NCBI GenBank assembly: GCA_029204225.1
Contig: CM055112.1
Span: 30,094,203 to 30,158,202, forward strand
Direction of reading: 5' to 3'
Source: Diphasiastrum complanatum
Lineage: Eukaryota; Streptophyta; Lycopodiopsida; Lycopodiales; Lycopodiaceae
Length of the DNA: 64,000 nucleotides
Part shown: piece by piece, positions 34,941 through 47,304 of the stretch
How the letters are laid out: every line of letters starts with the position of its first letter
Numbering within the stretch: position 1 is the first letter of the stretch
Notes under the pieces: model-generated
Told to the model about the DNA's origin: nothing
The model's database searches: none
Seen by the model: only the letters and a program-made list of their open reading frames with translations
Translations under genes and position numbers: made by a program

Positions 34941-36827
34941 AGCATACTAGACCTGTAATCAACTTCAGTACCTTCCAAAGATGTAATTAATGCGTAAAAT
35001 TACTCACATACAATAGCTTTAACTCGTCACTCAAAGACAATGTTGATGGAAGTGAAAAAGCTTGATTTTTCTTCATACTTTGATGGAGATTTCATCACAT
35101 ATTTATACATTTCAAGCTCGGATCTGAGTAGGGCATCTCTGAAATTATCATACCCTAACTTTAACATCTAACCTAATAGGTCATTGGATCCACCTTAATT
35201 TGGGGTCAAGATCTCAAGATCCGAAAACAATGTAAAACATGCTATTTTTAGCTCCTAGAGTTTCTGTAGCCTATCTAATCACTCTTTGGCCTTATTCCAA
35301 AGGTGCGTTTACAATGTAGGATGTACAATAAGACTTTGGAAAAGCATCCTATGCTATTTGGCACGTGTGGCATCTATTCACATGGCCATCTTGCCAATTA
35401 CAATGCATGTGACCAAAATTGGTCAAGCTAGAATTGTGAAAAAATTTCAACACTCCTCCTCACAATTTAGCTTGATGAGTCTATCCTGGATCAATAATAA
35501 TTACATGTATAAAAACAACATAATTATGATCAAAACTAGTCTCCTTTTTTATCTGAACTTCACAAGAAGGGTGAATCCACCTATACTGAACCAAATTAGT
35601 GTATAAGTACGTGCCTCTGAAGTCATGTAATTCTCAAGGGGTAAGACTCTGCCCTTAAAAGACCATACAAGAGTTGTTCGACAAAAAGGTAGTGCTCTTA
35701 AAATTCATAGTGATGTCCATGAAGTGCTCATGATCCATGCTCGTGAAAATCCTTATTGTCCATCAATGATCATAGCGCATATGGGAAGAGATCCTAAATA
35801 TACCAGTGCTCATCAAATTTGTATGATGGGTGCTCAGAAACAATATAACAATATTTGATGATTCAATCCCTCGCCAATGTTGTGCATAGGTGGTAATAAA
35901 TTACATCCGTCACTCTGGTTGATGAACAACGGTATTTCTCCACCCCTCAGGTCTAGTTATTTTGCTAGACGATTCCAAGGGAGGGTGTGGCTAGAGACCC
36001 CTAACCCAGGTGGCATATTTCAGCCATGTTGGGTGGATGGCCCGCTCTTGTGTTTCAAAGAAGCCGAGTTTATCAACTCAATCATTGTGCGAGACCAATT
36101 CATTGTAAAATATTATGTTCATAGCTTTGATAACTTTTTGAAGTTAGGTAGGTAATGCAAAAGAATAGTCTATCCTTAAAAACCGAAAATTGTGCAAAAT
36201 AACAACATAATGTGAGTAGTTACCGCTGAACATTGAACGATAAGGCCCCTATTAGATGCCAGGCTAACATAGGAGGATTTCGTTCTCTATAGTATGAAAA
36301 CCGATTCACGTGGGTATGAAAATATTGATAACGATTCATGACATATGCGAGTAATAACGAAATGAAGAAGGTGCAACAAGGACATTCATCCTACATTCGA
36401 AAAATTACCAACAAAATTGAAAGTTACCTCAGTGTTGCTAGCCGATGTCTAGAAGTCCGCTAGTAAGCGAGACAAATATATACAGTTTGTGAGAGAGATA
36501 GTGCCTCTCACACTGATGCACTGTGTGGGTTTGTCACAACAACGCTCAAGAAATTCACCGACAATACTATAGATGTTATGTAGATGTCTTTCTTGTCTTG
36601 GATGCTATTGAATGTCTTATTGTCAGATTGATATATGTTCGTTATCAACTGTTTACTATTCCTTCCGCACACTAGTTTCATCTTGTTGAATGTTAAAAAA
36701 ATTACAACATAGGTCAGTAGTGCCTATCCATGCTCTAGAGGATTATAGATCTGTTGTAGTTGGCAGTAGACAAGAAAACAGACAAAATTGAACTCACATC
36801 CGGGCTTATTACAACTTTCTTCATCAG
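34941..36827. other. Possible LTR of a decayed element, no gene
   Basis: No coding family recognised, including the open frame at 35877-36155. Because a tRNA-iMet primer-binding site follows at 36828, the distal part is probably a degenerate LTR, whose start I could not place. Confidence 0.4.
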
Positions 36828-36839
36828 TGGTATCAGAGC
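36828..36839 (+). promoter_or_regulatory. Primer-binding-site motif of another decayed LTR element
   Basis: TGGTATCAGAGC, preceded by ttcatca. No gag or pol follows that I can recognise, so only the 5' end of this retroelement remains. Confidence 0.7.
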
Positions 36840-38467
36840 GTTTGACGTTCTGGATATCGATTCGACTTATCACAAAACCTAATAATACAGGTTACGTATT
36901 CAAGGACATAACAATATGTATAAGTTTTGATTGAAATAATATCCACTTCTTGTTAAATATAATAAATCAAAAATTTAGTCTAATTCATCAATGAACTTAA
37001 AATATTGAGTAAAATTTATAATTCTTGAGAGAACAAATTTTCATCCTAGAAAAGTTACCACGAGAGGAGAATAATTTTATTTGGAATTACAGATTTTTAA
37101 GATCCATGTATTTATATGAATTGACATATGGAACATTAATATTGAGATGACATATATTGGAGCAATTTTTTTTTCATGTTTCTATTCAATGGTTGAGATT
37201 AGCCTTACAAAATCTAACACTACAAGCATTAACTTGTAGTATTAAATTTGACACAAACGTGTGATATTATAATTCTTTTATGAGATGCAAGAAATAAGAT
37301 GAAAAGAAATTTGGTGATTACGCATGCAGGTGGATAGAAAAGTGCTTGCATTTTGTATTAGCTACATCAATTCATGAGTGCATGTATGTTCAATTAAAAG
37401 ACAAAAACCTCGAGGATTGTGTTCCTAATAGATTTGATCAAAAACCAATAGTGCCAACTGGCTTATTGAGCAATGAGCCCAACCATCTTCCGAAAAATTT
37501 TATGTATCAAAAAACACATTAATCTCAAAAATCAAGGAATTTTTATAGTCACCACGTGCATAATTATTGGAATTCTTTTAAATTGTTGTTGATTTGTGGA
37601 TGGGTTCAATGTTTTTGAATATTTTTAACACTTGATGAAGATATCAAGGTCATTCAAACTAGGGGGAATATAAAAAAAGTAGTATGTGCTTGTCAAAACT
37701 TTATGTTGTATGTTCAATATAGTTGACATTAATACTTGATTATGTTCCACATAGCAATATTTATCATTTGTATATTCTCATTTTACTCTATAAAGAACAT
37801 AATATGATTAGAAATTGAAGTAATATATAGAATAATTGCATAGATTTAACTAATGGATTAGATGTTTTGAAGTGATGTGCGTGGGTTTATGTTCCATAGA
37901 CATTTACACTTGTGAATTTTATCTAAGCAATGTTAGGATCCCGTTGGAGCGTATATATATATCTATATGTATATTATATTTAGAAATTAAGCACTCCCAA
38001 AAATGGTTATGGCTTGTGAAACGTAATTGTCATGGTATATTATCACTTACAAGGTTGCACGTGGCTAGAAAGAAAATACTTCTTTTACCAAAAATCCAAA
38101 GCGAATGCAAAAAGTCAAAGTAGAATAAAATTGGCACTATAAACATCAATTATATTGTCTTAAATTGGGGTTTGAACTCTATAATTAAACCATGATTTCA
38201 TGGTGTTTATCTATTACTTCAAAGGAATGAGAAACAACATGATACCATAATTTAATGTAGGCATTTTTATAATTATCATCCTTGTTAAATAATACTTCAA
38301 TCCAAGTTGACATTGCTTATTTAAAAAAGTATATTTTGCGTTTACATATGCAACAAAATAACCACCAACTAATATTTTTGTGCATCGTGTGGAGATTATA
38401 TGTGTTTGTGAAGGGGCAATTAAAATGACTTGTGAAATTATTTCCTACGAAAGCTTATTGTTGGGCC
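36840..38467. other. AT-rich region without recognisable features
   Basis: No gene, repeat or retroelement domain could be supported here on either strand. Confidence 0.5.
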
Positions 38468-38860
38468 TCAAAACTTTGTTCCTTCTATAGTAGCCATGGA
38501 GAATCCATTTAGCAAGTGGTCATAGAATGTCATTTTTACTTTTGGAAAAAGACTATTCTCTTTTTTTACTAGCGATTCCACACTAGATTTAAGACCAACA
38601 TCACTCTCCCCACATTGCTCTTCAATGATATCACTATACATTTCTGTATTTGCAAAATATTGGAGTTTGCTTTAAAATAACTCTTTGTTGAGCATATGGT
38701 TGGATAGAAATGATGGAATGTTTAATTCTTCCTCTGAGAGGCTTGGTGCTAATTCTTCCATTTGACTTGAATAGGACCTGGAGATTATTGGATTGATATT
38801 TGAGTTATGACTCCTCTTATACATTTGTTTCAGTTGTTCGAGAGAAAAAATATATATCAT
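38468..38860 (-). pseudogene. Unidentified open stretch with one in-frame stop
   Basis: Not recognised. Minus-strand frame from 38860 to a TGA at 38468 has a protein-like composition: EQLKQMYKRSHNSNINPII, MEELAPSLSEEELNIPSFL, then TAA at 38672, continuing in the same frame with NTEMYSDIIEEQCGE and KMTFYDHLLNGFSM. The acidic/serine-rich make-up looks like a disordered protein region. It may be an exon of a host gene or old retroelement sequence. The single stop and isolation argue for a pseudogene. Confidence 0.3.
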
Positions 38861-40019
38861 GAAAGCAACAACATTTCACTTTTTTTAGTAGTCTAGTATA
38901 AAATAACATTCCATCGTTATTAAGAATCATGCAAATACCTTGAATTTTCTTATAAGTCTTATTATAGCTAGGAAGTAAGTTTTTCAAGAATACGTTTATA
39001 TAACACATTTACTGCCAGATTTTACACCTAATAGATTTGGTGCACTTTGATGCATAAGGGAAAGACTATATGGGTGATTAATGTGTTGTAATAGGAGATT
39101 GATCCAATAGAGAGATTGGAAATTTACAAGTACTTCATGGAAATAGAGTGAAAATTGTTGTGCCACTCACCATTTGTGGAGGATCTAAATTTTGATAGCC
39201 CTCTATTTCTTATTGCAATAATGGAAAGAAAAGAATAATGCCAGAATTCTACTCCATAATCTTTTTGGTGTATTTATTGTGTTTGCCCCCCCCCCCCCCC
39301 CCCTTCCCAATGTTATTCTTTATGTGGATCCATTGTCTTCTTTGTTGCAACCAGAAAACCAAACCTATCTAACTATTGAGCTTAATGCACTTCTCTAACA
39401 ATCCAATCTACTACTATGTAATACCATACTTCAAGGTTTTAGATCTTGAGGGAGAAAACCAAGTGGAATGAGACAAGAGTAACTGGACCTCAAGTGTTTC
39501 TAGCTAGTTTTTTTTTGTTTGTGAACAATGACTAATCAAAAACCATGTCTATTAGGGAGTTCATGCTCCATAATTGCCATCTATTTAGGTGCAACATTCC
39601 TTGAGCATATGTGTTTTTCCACAACGTGGTTGCATAAATGATCTGAGACCTTCCCTAACTATATATTCAACGGTTTTTTTGTCCAATTTGTCAACCAATA
39701 AACACATTTCACTCTTCATAATCTCATTCATTACAATCAACCTCACTATTTGTCCTATTATCATATTCTTTTATCATTTGTTCTACTAGTAGAGTTCTTT
39801 AGTAACTACGTTGTTGGATGAGCTCTTCACAATTTGCCCTACTGGTAGATTTCTTTCACTATTCATCCTATCATGCATAATGGACATATTTGTTGTTATT
39901 TGTCTTGTCATTCACAATTGATGGGACTCCTCCAATATGTCTTGTCAAACATGCCAACACTTATTACATTATGATGTGTTTGGAACAATTAAAAAAGAGA
40001 AAAATCATATGAAATAAAA
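38861..40019. other. Non-coding with an 18-base C run
   Basis: The run of C at 39286-39303 is uninterrupted. No coding region is supported in the rest. Confidence 0.6.
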
Positions 40020-40149
40020 TGTTATGGAATCTACCTACAACCATGCAAGATTCAGACTTGCAATGTTGCATTGTACTCATAATTGTTCACGAAAAAGGAA
40101 TGTTATGTTTTCATGTAACCAATTTTTACTACAACATACTTTACCAATC

Positions 40150-41060
40150 AATGAGACTCAAGAATATGACAGTGATAGATTGGCATTGGCTTATTTCTCA
40201 TTTTTATGACAACACCTATCTTGACATGCTAGTAATCGACGATCAAGATGCAATAATGACATTGCTATCAAGCTTGCCATCTACATAAGAAAACTGGGTG
40301 ATGATCATAACGACACACTCATATCTAACTCTCTCTAGAGTTATTGTTATGTTGTTGCAGAATGAAAATCGAAGGAATGGAGCTTCTAGTTCTACACAGA
40401 CTCACACACTCTATATGCAAACAGAGGCTTGAAGAAGCAAAAGAAGAAATAACCAAAGTTGTTCAAGCTGAATCAGAAGCCAACATAGAGTCAAGAGCAA
40501 TCATCCAATCCATAAACAAAGAAGAAGATGTTCTACAAGTACTACAAGTGCACCAACCACAAGATTTAAGATTGCATGATACTAAAAGCAAATAACAATA
40601 GCAAGAAGCAATCGAATCAACAAGCGAATGCAACTATAGAAACATCCCACACCCTCAGTCAAGAAGTGAATGAAGATGCATTCATGATCAACCATTAGAA
40701 AGCATTAGACGAGAGCTCCTGGTTTGTTGTTTCCGGAGCCACTCAACAAATGACCAATCATATCAACTATTTCCAGTCCTATACACCTTATAGTACCACA
40801 AAGTATGCCCACCTTGGTGGCAATAGCACACATGATATCGAAGGTGAAGGCATTGTAAGATTAAGCCTCCAAAATTATCAATTCAAGCTACTATCTAAAG
40901 TCCTTATGTATCTAATTTGTTTACAAATTTGCTATATGTTAGCGGAATTACCAATTTAGAACATAGAATAGAATTTGAATATGATTAGTGTAGAGTTGTC
41001 GATAGGACAAACAAGATCCTTGCACTCAAGCTTGAACATTGGAGGGCCGGTCTACCATAT
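40150..41060 (+). pseudogene. Ty1/copia gag-protease fragment, relative of element D
   Basis: Gag end and protease start of a copia element. LVIDDQDAIMTLLSSLPST and ENWVMIITTHS correspond closely to IDDRDTIMTLLSSLSSTY and ENWVMIISTHS in element D near 57260-57350. A damaged zinc knuckle (YKYYKCTNH then stop, DC) lies near 40540. Protease similarity follows (SGATQQMTNHINYFQSY at about 40730-40780, where DSGATxHM is expected, Asp changed to Val), then IEGEGIVRLSL. Multiple stops and frame changes occur. No LTRs or later pol domains are attached. Confidence 0.8.
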
Positions 41061-41129
41061 TAGGACTATTCCATGTCCTTAGCTGAATATGGCCATAACA
41101 CTCTAAGCTCGAATTAGAAACTGAATATT

Positions 41130-41441
41130 TTTTACAAAAATTTCAATCCCAATCAATCATAAAAGTAATGGAGGATGCACAAATCAAACATCTTGATCCA
41201 AACTATGAGCTAGAATCAAGACTAGTTACCAAAACTAGATAATTTGGTCTTTGACTCCAACAAAAGGACATAGGTTTGATCAAATACATGTGCCTTTTGT
41301 GGAGTTAAATGCCAAATTAGCTAGTTTTGGTAACTAGTCTTGATTCTAGCTCATAGTAAGGATCTAGATCTTTGATTCGTGCATCCTCCATCACTTTTAG
41401 GATTGATTGGGATTGAATTTTCTATAAAATTTTGTCATGGT
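41130..41441. repeat. Inverted repeat made of two LTR ends, arms about 140 bp
   Basis: The left arm (about 41130-41285) and right arm (about 41295-41441) are reverse complements at about 90% or better. Shared landmarks are aatcccaatcaatc, atggaggatgcac, gctagaatcaagactagtta and the loop-proximal acaaaagg/ccttttgt. The right arm ends attttgtca directly before tggtatcaaagcc, a primer-binding-site-like motif, so it is the 3' end of a 5' LTR. The left arm is the same LTR end turned round. Confidence 0.88.
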
Positions 41442-41675
41442 ATCAAAGCCTAATCAAAAGTGAGCTTTAGATTTGATTTTCTCAAGCTTAGATCCTAGAT
41501 TTGAGTAGTATTGGTTTTGTCCTTGCAACTAGTTGCTAATCTAATGATTGTACCTCCAAATTTGGTTCCATTTGGGTGAGAATAGACCAAAGGGGATCTA
41601 TTTTGCTGATTTATAGCTGTAGGAACCGAGATTGAGTCATTTCCATTCAACCTAACCAAATTAGAAAGTTCTTAT

Positions 41676-42565
41676 TGTTGAAATTGAAAAACAATCCATA
41701 TTGATTTCTTGGCTTGCTACAAATGTTGTACCATGCAAGTATGTAGCTCATTAATACAAAATGCCAAGTTTGGCCTACATAGAACTCGAGCTACATGGTT
41801 ATGTATTATCTAGTTTGATAAATGCAACTTGCATATAGTTTGTAGACATAGAATTAGCATGATTATGCTTGTACAAACTCGTGGCAACTCACATGCATTA
41901 ATTGTAAGTAATCCATAGTGACATGCAAGGCATGCACAAAGTTTAATGGACACATGCATGATGATTTGGACATTTCTAGTTAGAACTAGTACACTTGTAA
42001 AAAGTTGGTAGAATGTCATGCATGACAAGTGACAAATGTCACATAGACTCTAGATGTCACTTTAGATGTCATTTTGGAATGGATAGATGTGGTTCTACCT
42101 CAAGCTACCTCAATCTCCATAAATATGTGTCGCTCTCCAGACAATCAATGATGAAGAACCAAAGTTTTGTAGCTATCTCATGCCATTTTGGATCTAAAAC
42201 CCAACGGGGTTGGCTCAACTGGTTAGCTTGGCATCCAAAGTTTCTTTGGTCCCAGGTTCGAGCCTCCCCTTGGAAACCAAGAAGCATTTTGGATCTAAAC
42301 AAATATTGCTTGTTATCTCTCTAGCTCTCTCACTCGTGTTGAGGCTAATGCTCATACACTGAAATCTTGTATTTTTATTCATTCTTTGACTCATTGCTAT
42401 TATATTCTGTTGATTAGCATGCTGGATTGTGAATTAGCCATTTCTTCTGAACTAGATTTTCTTGATCAATCTAGAATTAGGTTATAGTGCCAATCACAAA
42501 GCTTAATTAAGATCAGTCACTCTTGTGGACATTCCCCACACGTATGAATTCTGAAAATTTTGTCA
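41676..42565 (+). repeat. 5' LTR of the copia element (890 bp with SINE)
   Basis: Starts TGTTGAAATTG and ends AAAATTTTGTCA. It differs from the 3' LTR by scattered substitutions and the insertion at 42199-42299. Confidence 0.92.
42184..42299 (+). mobile_element. Short tRNA-like SINE with 15-bp target duplication
   Basis: Insert 42199-42284 (86 bp) is flanked by identical 15-base copies of cattttggatctaaa (42184-42198 and 42285-42299); the 3' LTR has one copy and no insert. The insert carries a tRNA-type A box (TGGCTCAACTGGT) and B box (GGTTCGAGCC), the internal RNA polymerase III promoter, and an anticodon-arm-like hairpin ccaaag-ttt-ctttgg. Its size is close to a bare tRNA, with no long 3' body and no poly(A), so it is a mini-SINE or a tRNA-derived retroposon. 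The duplication length fits LINE-driven target-primed insertion. Confidence 0.88.
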
Positions 42566-42577
42566 TGGTATCAGAGG
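42566..42577 (+). promoter_or_regulatory. Primer-binding site of the copia element
   Basis: TGGTATCAGAGG directly after the 5' LTR. It matches the tRNA-iMet site except the last base. Confidence 0.88.
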
Positions 42578-43334
42578 CTCATTAAGCTTTGCATGCTAAC
42601 AACTCTTATTGTACAAGAAACTGAGAGCTAAATCAAGCAAAAAAGTAGTTTTGCACTTTTTCTAACCTTTCTCTAAAGTGTCTTTGGATCAAATCGGACT
42701 TGAACTGAATTTTTAGACCTGAATTGAGGTAGTACGGAATTTTGGAATTTCGTACGTGTGAAAATCAGAGTTTTTCAGTCCCTTTGTTCTCCTTACTCAT
42801 AGATCCAAAGATAGTAGTGTTATAGCTTATGGAAAGCATTTGATCTGTACTTTCCATAGAAATTGAAACGAAATCAATCTGATGTGTCTAGCAAGAGTTA
42901 TAAGCTCTTAAAGAGGATAGGGATAGGTCCAAAATCCGAGTGACAACATTTTGATTTGATTCAATTATACTTTGTTCTGAATCCATTGTTTTGAGCATCC
43001 AACACAAGAAACTATAGATCAAGACTAAGTTTGAAGTATTTGAACACCCTTTGAGCCTTCTGAGTGTCAATAGTGTTTCCTTTTGAAGCATTTCACACGT
43101 GCCAAAAGTAGGATTCAAACCAACCAAAGTGTCTCAAACCACTTTTAGTGTCTGATCTAGATAACTTGTCTTGTGGAATATTTGAAATTCATCTCAAATA
43201 TAGTTGCAAGTGTTTCACATAGGAAGGTAGTTCAACCTTGAAAATACCTATAGTGAAAGAGAGCAGCAACTCTAAGTCTGATAGGAACAAGCTCAAACAT
43301 ATCTCAATCCAATAACTAAGAAGTCTTCATTATA

Positions 43335-46300
43335 ATGGCAACTCAGGGAGGATATCTTCTAGAAGCCAGTGAAAGACTAAACACTTCTAATTACTCAATT
43401 TGGAAGTTAAGAATGGAGTCTGTTTTGATACTCCAGGATGTTATGGATATTGTGCTTGGTGTTGAGGAGGAGCCTCAAGCACAAGTTGAAATTCCTAAAT
43501 ATAAGAAGAGAGCTAGAATGGCTCTACATTTCATTAAGATGAATGTATCTAATAAAATTTTGAGAGAGATAGGATCTTGCACTACAGCCAAAGAAGCTTG
43601 GGATGCACTAAAGACCATCTATGAAGCAAAGAAAACTTCTAGAATACTCACTCTTAGGAATCAGATTCTCCAAAGTTTCCAAAGAAGTGAAGAGAGTGCA
43701 TCTAACTATGTTCTGAGAGTTAAAGATTTACATAGAGAGCTTTCTTGTGTTGGTGTTACCATTAACCAAGTTGAGCTAGTTCAAGTCATACTGAATGGCT
43801 TGAGAGATGACTGTGATAATCTTGTTCAGTCTTTTGTTATTAAGGAGGAGTTACCTAATCTAGAAACTCTCCAAGGAATTCTTATTTCTGAAAATCTAGA
43901 CAAAGCTATAAACTCTCTAGGATGAACAAACTTGAACATGGTGGAAGTGACAAAGCCCTCTTTGTCAAAGGCAAGCAGAAAGGAAGGAGTAAGAACCAAT
44001 TCTCTCAAGCATACAACAAAGACAAAGCCAAAGATCAAGATCGAGATGGTGAAGAGGATGAAACATCTCATCCCTCTAACTCAAAAAACAACAAGAAGAA
44101 AGTGAAGTGCTTCTTCTTTGGCAAAAATCTCTAATTGCTTTAAGCAGAAAAACCAACTCAAGCAAGATAATCTCTCCAAAGAGATTGAAGAGGATTCTGT
44201 TGCAAGTGATGGAGAAGGATCACTTATGGTGTCCAGCTTTTCTTCATCACCTTTCAAGAAAGATGGAGTTTGGTACATAGACAGTGGAGTCTCTTCACAT
44301 ATGTGCTGTTCAAAGGAGTCATTTGACTCAATCTTACCTTTCAAAGGACTCAAGAGATCTATTTACACAGCTAATGATCATGAGTGTCCAATAGAAGGAA
44401 TTGGCAACATTCCATTGAAACTTGCTTCTTCAAAAGTTCTTGCACTTTCTAATGTTCTTTTCATTCCAAAACTTACAAAGAACTTAATTAGTGTGAGAAA
44501 GTTGCTTGATAATGGTTGTGATGTAAAGTTCAACTCCACTACTTGTTTTATCAAGAGAAAAGATGAGATACTTGCTGATGGAACTAGATGTGGTGGAATT
44601 TTTAAGTTGAATTCTTATGAGAATGCAAACCTTTGTGAAGTTGCTTTGTTATCTAAGGAGGAGCTGTGGCATAGAAGGTTGGGACATCCTAACTTTACAT
44701 CTATGTCTTCTATGGTTAAGAAGGAGAAGGCTATTGGTCTTCCAAAATCTCTTTCTAAAGATTTCAAGCCTTGTGAGGCTTGTGCCATTGCAAAGTCACA
44801 CAGAAAGCCATATCAGAAGTCTTTTATAAAGACTACTTATCCATTGGAACTCATACATTCAGATGTACATTTTTCCTCTTCTAAAGTGTTGGTGGTGCAA
44901 CATGTTTTGTCACCTTTATTGATGACTTTACTAGATACACTTGGTTGTATCTACTTTCTTCAAAGGCTATGGTTTTTTATCACTTCCTTATCTTCAAAGC
45001 TTATGTAGAAAAACAGTTTCTTGCAAAGTTAAAGCTTTCAGATGCGATGGAGGAGGTGAATATATCTCCAACAAGTTTCATAATTATTGTGAAGGTGAAG
45101 GAATAAAGAGAGAATTTTCTTGTGCCTATTCTCCATCCCAAAATGGAGTAGCTGAGAGGAAAAACATATCTTTATGTGAATGTGCTAAAGCAATTCGAGT
45201 AGCAGCTTCTTTGCCTATTGAATATTGGGGTGAAGCTATAAATTGTGCAAACTATTTGTGCAATAGATTACCTCACAATGCTCTTGCTGGAAAAACACCT
45301 TTTGAAGTCTTGTTTCAGAAGAAACTTAAGGTAGATCACCTTAGAGTTTCTGGTTGTACTTGCTTTGTTAATATGCCCTTGGAAACAAGGAAAAGAGATA
45401 ATCCTAATTTTGTTAAAGGGATCATGGTTGGATATGCATCCAACAAGAAAGCTTACAGAATCTATGTTCCCTCTACCTCAACTACAATTGAGAGTTGAGA
45501 TGTGATATTCCATGAAGATCAAAAATACATTCTTGAGAAGGCCGACTTTAAAGATTCTCACAAAGATACTCCAATCATCACCCTTGAATATCATCATGGA
45601 GAGATGGGGCCGAGATTTGAGGAGGAGTCACCTCGAATTTTTTCACCAAGGAGATCTCAAAGAGAAAGATCCGAGCCTATAAGGCTTACCTATGAAGATA
45701 GAGGAAAGCAAGTGGAAATCAACTCCACTAATGGTGCCAATTTTATTTCTCGTGAGGAGCTGAAGAATGTATATGATGCTATCAACTCAAAGGAATGGTA
45801 CCTTGCCATGAAGGAGGAATATGATGCTTTGATGGCCAATAATACATGGGAGCTTGTGGATCTTCCATCCAACAAGCATACCATTGGTTACAAATGGGTT
45901 TTTCGAGTCAAGTATAATCAAGATGGCACAATCAACAAGTACAAGGCTAGGCTTTGTGCTAAAGGCTTTGCTCAAGTATATGGACTTGATTATGAGGAGA
46001 CCTTTGCCCCAGTTGCAAAGATGGTGTCAATTAGAATCATAATTTCTCTTGCTTGTTTTTTCAATTGGCAAATTCTTCAACTAGATGTTTCTAATGCATT
46101 TCTAAATGGCTATCTAGAAGAAGAGATCTATATGGATCAACCTATTGGGTTCATCCATGATGAAGGAAAAGTTTGTTTGCTCTTCAAAAGTTTATATGGA
46201 TTAAAGCAAGCTCCAAGGTCATGGTATTCTCGACTTAACACCTTTCTTGAGTCACTAGGATTTAATCTTAGTAACTATGATCCTTCCTTATATGTCAAGT

Positions 46301-47287
46301 GTTTTGATAAAGATATTGTCATCCTTCTTATTTATGTTGATGATATCATTCTGACAGGAAGTTGTATCAAGTTAGTTGAGGAAACCAAGATTGCACTTGG
46401 AAAAGAGTTCAAGATGCAAGATCTTGAAAAAATTCACTATATTCTAGGATTAGAGATTGACTTTCTTAAAGATAAAGCTTTTGTATGTCAATCTAAGTAT
46501 GCTCTTTCAATGTTAAAAAAGTTCAATATGTTGAATTCTAAGAGTATAGAAACACCTATGGAGCAAAATGTAAAGGACTCTAACAAAGGTGATGAAAGAT
46601 CCTTCGAGGACATCACACTTTTTAGAAGTCTTATAGGCTCTTTAATTTGGCTCGCAATAACTAGACCTAACATAAGCTTTAGTGTTCATAAGTTGAGCCA
46701 GGCTATGCAAAATCCTTCAGTTTATCATTGGAAAAAGACCAAGAGAGTGCTTAGATATATATCTTCAACTTTTATTGTATAAAAGTGAAGATCTTTCTAT
46801 TATTGGTTATTTTGACTCGGATTTTGCAAGTGATAGAGCAAATCGAAAATCTACAAGTGCTTATGTCATATATCTTGGAGGAAACTTGATATCTTGGCTT
46901 TCCAAAAAGCAAGATACTGTATCACTCTCATCATGTGAAGTTGAGTACAAGGCGCTCACTACAACAACAAAGGAAGTGCTTTGGATCAAGAGGTTACTAG
47001 TGGAGCTAAAGATAATTATGGAAGAAGATATACCTATGATCATGTGTGACAACATTTCAGCTCAAGCCCTTGCCAACAACTCAATATTCCATGCAAGGAG
47101 CAAACATATCGAAGTTGCACATCACTTCGTGAGAGAGAAGCTCATTGGAGGTGAAATCAAATTGGAGCACATCGACACATCATCTTGCATTGCAGATATG
47201 CTCACCAAACCTTTGAGCAAAAGTTCCTTCAACAAGCATAGAGCCAACCTTGGAGTTATACCAAGATCCATGTTCAAAACAATATAG
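43335..47287 (+). pseudogene. copia gag-pol polyprotein with frameshifts
   Basis: Gag starts at ATG 43335 (MATQGGYLLEASERLNTSN) with the copia gag features NYSIWKLRMESVL and TTAKEAWDALKTIY, and stops at 43923. The frame resumes: a Lys-rich segment and a broken zinc knuckle (KVKCFFFGKN, with the second Cys and the His lost by a frameshift near 44115). Protease: WYIDSGVSSHMCC (44270). Integrase: LWHRRLGHPNF and CEACAIAK zinc site (44665-44800), a frameshift near 44880, FRCDGGGEY, SPSQNGVAERKN (45120). After a TGA at 45498, RT: NTWELVDLP, YKWVFRVKYNQDG, YGLDYEETFAPVAK, LLIYVDDIILTGS with catalytic DD (46330), NLSQ-like LSQAMQNPS. A frameshift at about 46775, then RNase H: GYFDSDFASD, SKKQDTVSLSSCEVEY and MLTKPLSKSSF. 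It is complete in content and dead as read. Confidence 0.95.
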
Positions 47288-47304
47288 ATCATTTTTAGGA
47301 GGAG

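Noticed and set aside
35877-36155. Open frame of 92 codons as a gene
   Set aside because: No family resemblance; it lies in the probable LTR before the primer-binding site at 36828.
42199-42284. A functional tRNA gene
   Set aside because: A and B boxes are present, but the acceptor stem does not pair well, a 15-bp duplication surrounds it, and it is absent from the sister LTR, so a retroposed SINE is the better reading.
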